A stretch of DNA of 53,153 nucleotides, taken from assembly GCA_902492995.1 (NCBI GenBank), contig CABUNR010000007.1:1-53153 (forward strand). The letters are read 5' to 3'. Both the position numbers and the translations under genes were made by a program. The notes beneath the pieces are model-generated. The model saw only the letters and a program-made list of their open reading frames with translations. It ran no database searches and was not told the DNA's origin. The DNA comes from OMSK01 sp902492995. GTDB lineage: Bacteria; Bacillota_I; Bacilli_A; RF39; UBA660. Shown piece by piece: positions 51,150-53,153 of the stretch (position 1 is the stretch's first letter; each line of letters begins with the position of its first letter).

Positions 51150-52082
51150 ATGAAAAATTTATTAAAAGCATTTATATTTACCGGAATTTTAGTAGTACTA
51201 GTTATAATATCAGAATTAATACTAATTTCTGGAATTGATATACGTAAACATGGAATATTTAAATCAGCTAATTATGAATTATTAGGAGAAAAAAAGGATT
51301 CAATTGATGTTATATTTCTAGGAGATAGCCTAATATATAGCTCTATATCTCCAATGGAAATATGGAATAATTATGGTTATACTACATTTGATTGTGCAGA
51401 AGCAGCTCAAATAATACCAGATGCTTATAGATATTTAAAATTTGCTATTGAAAATCAACATCCTAAAATAATTATGATGGAAGCCAATGTTATGTTTAGA
51501 AACCCTAGTAAAAGAAAAATGGGTAAGAGAATAGCAATATTCTTTAAACAATTTTTTCCAATTACTAAATATCATGATAATTGGAAAAAATATATAGATG
51601 GTTCTAAGAAAAAATGGGTTAATCCTAATAAGGGATATAAATATATTACACTTACAGAATCATCTAAGAATAAAAAATATATGACTTATTCTAATAAATA
51701 TCATGAAATACCCAAACATAATTTACCATATATAAAAAAAATAATAGACTTATGTAAAGAAAATGATGTTAAATTAGTATTAGTAAGTTTACCAACACAA
51801 AATTCTTGGCATTATAGAAAACATAATACAGCAGAAAAAGTTGCTAAAGAAAATAATCTTGAATTTATTGATTTAAATTTAGTAGATTTAAATATAAATT
51901 GGGAAACAGATACTAAAGATAATGGAGCACATTTAAATTATTTAGGTGCTAAAAAAGTTTCCGATTATATTGGAAACTATCTTAAAGAAACTAAATTAAT
52001 AAAGGATCATAGAAATGATAGTGATTATAAGTCGTGGTATAGAGCATATCAAAAATATGAAAAAAACTCAGTTAGTAATTAA
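51150..52082 (+). CDS. DltD/AlgX-like SGNH protein
   Basis: The 310-residue protein has an N-terminal membrane anchor (AFIFTGILVVLVIISELIL) and an outside SGNH-like domain. The catalytic Ser is in VIFLGDSLIYSSISP, and the D-x2-H pair is in DNGAHLNYLGAKKV. It would complete transfer of the group from the MBOAT pathway to the polymer. It follows the MBOAT gene by 9 bases (GGGGTG site) and overlaps the convergent acpS by 15 bases. Confidence 0.82.
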   Translation: MKNLLKAFIFTGILVVLVIISELILISGIDIRKHGIFKSANYELLGEKKDSIDVIFLGDSLIYSSISPMEIWNNYGYTTFDCAEAAQIIPDAYRYLKFAIENQHPKIIMMEANVMFRNPSKRKMGKRIAIFFKQFFPITKYHDNWKKYIDGSKKKWVNPNKGYKYITLTESSKNKKYMTYSNKYHEIPKHNLPYIKKIIDLCKENDVKLVLVSLPTQNSWHYRKHNTAEKVAKENNLEFIDLNLVDLNINWETDTKDNGAHLNYLGAKKVSDYIGNYLKETKLIKDHRNDSDYKSWYRAYQKYEKNSVSN

Positions 52083-52406
52083 TACCACTGAGATTGCATA
52101 TTCACCATCATGAGATATTGATAATGAGATATTAGATGAATTTAAATAATCTAACTTATTATGAAATATAAATGATGGAGCTTTATTATCATCATGAATT
52201 ATTTCAATATCTTTTAAGGAATAATTATTTATTCCTTTTTTTAATGCTTTAAGTAGTGCTTCTTTCGCACTAAATATACCAGCTAATGTTTCTATATTAT
52301 TATTAATATATTTTATCTCATTAACATTAAAATTATCATTCATAAATCTATTATTATTTATTAAATTATTAAATCTATCAATTTTTATTAAATCAGTTCC
52401 ACACAT
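52068..52406 (-). CDS. acpS: Holo-acyl carrier protein synthase
   Basis: The 112-residue enzyme transfers phosphopantetheine from CoA to carrier proteins. It has GTDLIKIDRFNNL at the start and GIFSAKEALLKALKKG in the middle, and SLSISHDGEYAISVVLI at the end. Size is normal. It starts after GGTGATATT with an extended -10 (TGGTATAAT) just upstream. It may serve both fatty acid synthesis and the carrier protein of the neighbouring operon. Confidence 0.88.
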   Translation of the reverse strand: MCGTDLIKIDRFNNLINNNRFMNDNFNVNEIKYINNNIETLAGIFSAKEALLKALKKGINNYSLKDIEIIHDDNKAPSFIFHNKLDYLNSSNISLSISHDGEYAISVVLITN

Positions 52407-52493
52407 AATATCACCATATTAATTATACCATATATTATTTTAAAATTAATTTTCAATTATTTCTATCAATTTTTTTGTACTAAAATTAGGTGT

Positions 52494-52755
52494 TTAATTT
52501 TTTAAAGTAGCAATACCAATATATCTATCTGGTAGTTTTTCTTGTAATTTGATTTCATATAATAATTTATTATTTAAATCTTCTTCAATATATTCTTTAG
52601 TACTTATTCCAATACCTAATCCCATTTTCGCAAATTCAGATATTAATGTATAACTAGATGATTCTATATTATTTTTAAATATTATATTATTATCTATTAT
52701 AAAATCAGATAAAGGAATTGAAATAAACACATCAGGTATTAGATATTGTTTAGGA
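52494..52755 (-). pseudogene. LysR regulator, C-terminal fragment
   Basis: The frame encodes about 85 residues of a LysR-type effector-binding domain: YLIPDVFISIPLSDFII, SSSYTLISEFAKMGLGIGIS, then LPDRYIGIATLKN at the end. LysR proteins are about 300 residues; the HTH domain and first half of the effector domain are missing. The frame runs a few codons into the neighbouring PHP fragment and has no proper start. A junction lies near 52745-52758. Confidence 0.7.
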
Positions 52756-52965
52756 GTACCACATCCCAATATTGATATTATTAAACGATATAAAGAATTA
52801 GGTGGTAAAATAATTACTATTGGATCAGATGCTCATAAAAAAGAAGATTTAGCAAGCAATTTTAATATTGCCTATGATATCTTAGAATGTATTGGATTTG
52901 AAAACATTGCAATATATCACAATAGAAAACCAGTATTAGTTAAAATAAAAAAACGAACTAAATAG
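52756..52965 (+). pseudogene. PHP-family histidinol-phosphatase (HisK-type), C-terminal fragment
   Basis: The frame reads VPHPNIDIIKRYKELGGKII, TIGSDAHKKEDLASNFNIAY and DILECIGFENIAIYHNRKP, ending in TAG. The ITIGSDAH motif is the metal-binding C-terminal part of HisJ/HisK-type PHP phosphatases (normally about 260 residues). The first three quarters of the gene are missing and the frame abuts the LysR fragment. Confidence 0.75.
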
Positions 52966-53066
52966 TTCGTTTTAATTTTAAATGGAGCCCTTATGGTTGG
53001 AGTAGAACAACCATATAAACAATAAATAATAGGTAGTAATAACTACTAACTAAATCTAGTATACCA
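52946..53066 (-). ncRNA. Putative small RNA, copy 3
   Basis: On the minus strand, the extended -10 TGGTATACT (53066-53058) predicts a start near 53051. The 5' segment AGTTAGTAGTTATTACTACC and then TATTAT matches copies 1 and 2. A hairpin TATGGTTG/CAACCATA follows. The terminator CGAACT / AGTTCG (52954-52969) with U run ends it near 52947. The terminator is shared with the PHP fragment on the other strand. Confidence 0.6.
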
Positions 53067-53153
53067 TAAATTTTAAAAAATTGATATATTTTTTTGCTGA
53101 TGAAGTAAAGTAAATGTTGGAAAATTTTAAGAGAAAATACAAGTTATATAATT
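53067..53153 (+). other. Window end, no gene seen
   Basis: These AT-rich bases hold no convincing ORF or hairpin. They would contain the upstream promoter part of small RNA copy 3. Confidence 0.4.

Noticed and set aside
1..53153. CRISPR arrays and tRNA or rRNA genes
   Set aside because: No spaced direct repeats of CRISPR type were seen, and no cloverleaf other than the tRNA-like part of tmRNA. No rRNA segments were recognised.

Overview
The window comes from a very AT-rich, low-GC Gram-positive bacterium. Standard code is used: UGG encodes Trp, and UGA ends genes such as recX. Typical start contexts are GGTGAT or AGGAGG followed by ATG. The gene content (murC, a dlt-like surface-modification operon, BceRS-like and ABC genes, T-box control, pseudopilins) and a tmRNA tag ending in AFA, as in Mollicutes, suggest an uncultured gut Bacillota of class Bacilli (RF39/Erysipelotrichia-like). 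That placement is inference; no 16S gene is present.

Bases 1 to about 32.6 kb are mostly chromosomal housekeeping DNA in short co-directional operons, each closed by a hairpin terminator. It opens with a decayed glycine-rich surface protein gene, a lipoprotein and a lone DUF1016 N-domain. An AI-2E permease follows, then an Ala-type T-box leader that drives a dNMP-kinase-like gene, cmk and a short alaS lacking the C-Ala domain. Next come a pilin-like surface protein, dgt-like and murC genes, a kinase-like pair, and a cysteine desulfurase with a TtcA-like tRNA thiolase. Then there is an ABC/FtsX exporter with its two-component system, NfeD/SPFH, rpoZ, recX, a U32 peptidase, a TPR protein, rnr, capA, smpB, a methyltransferase and ssrA (tmRNA).

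From 32.6 to about 46.6 kb, just downstream of ssrA, lies an accessory island. It starts with two paralogous minus-strand modules that look like type I toxin-antitoxin loci. Each has a 30-codon hydrophobic peptide, an mRNA whose 5' and 3' ends pair, and a convergent antisense RNA with its own promoter and terminator. A Tn4451-like integrative mobilizable element follows: a leader peptide and attenuator, a large serine recombinase, an oriT-like hairpin region and a MobV/Pre relaxase. Its cargo is a zincin, a DUF7666-like protein, a reverse transcriptase of the defence (UG/DRT) type preceded by a candidate structured RNA, and an Abi_2 HEPN protein. Two copies of a putative small RNA face each other at about 34.6 and 44.3 kb, and a third copy is at 53.0 kb. 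Two coiled-coil/helical genes and a second zincin end the island.

From 46.6 to 52.4 kb is a dlt-like operon: adenylation enzyme, PLP-dependent decarboxylase-like protein, carrier protein, MBOAT and SGNH/DltD-like protein, with a convergent acpS. The added decarboxylase makes this an atypical carrier-protein surface-modification system. The window ends at a deletion scar that joins the C-terminal parts of a LysR gene and a PHP-family histidinol-phosphatase gene.
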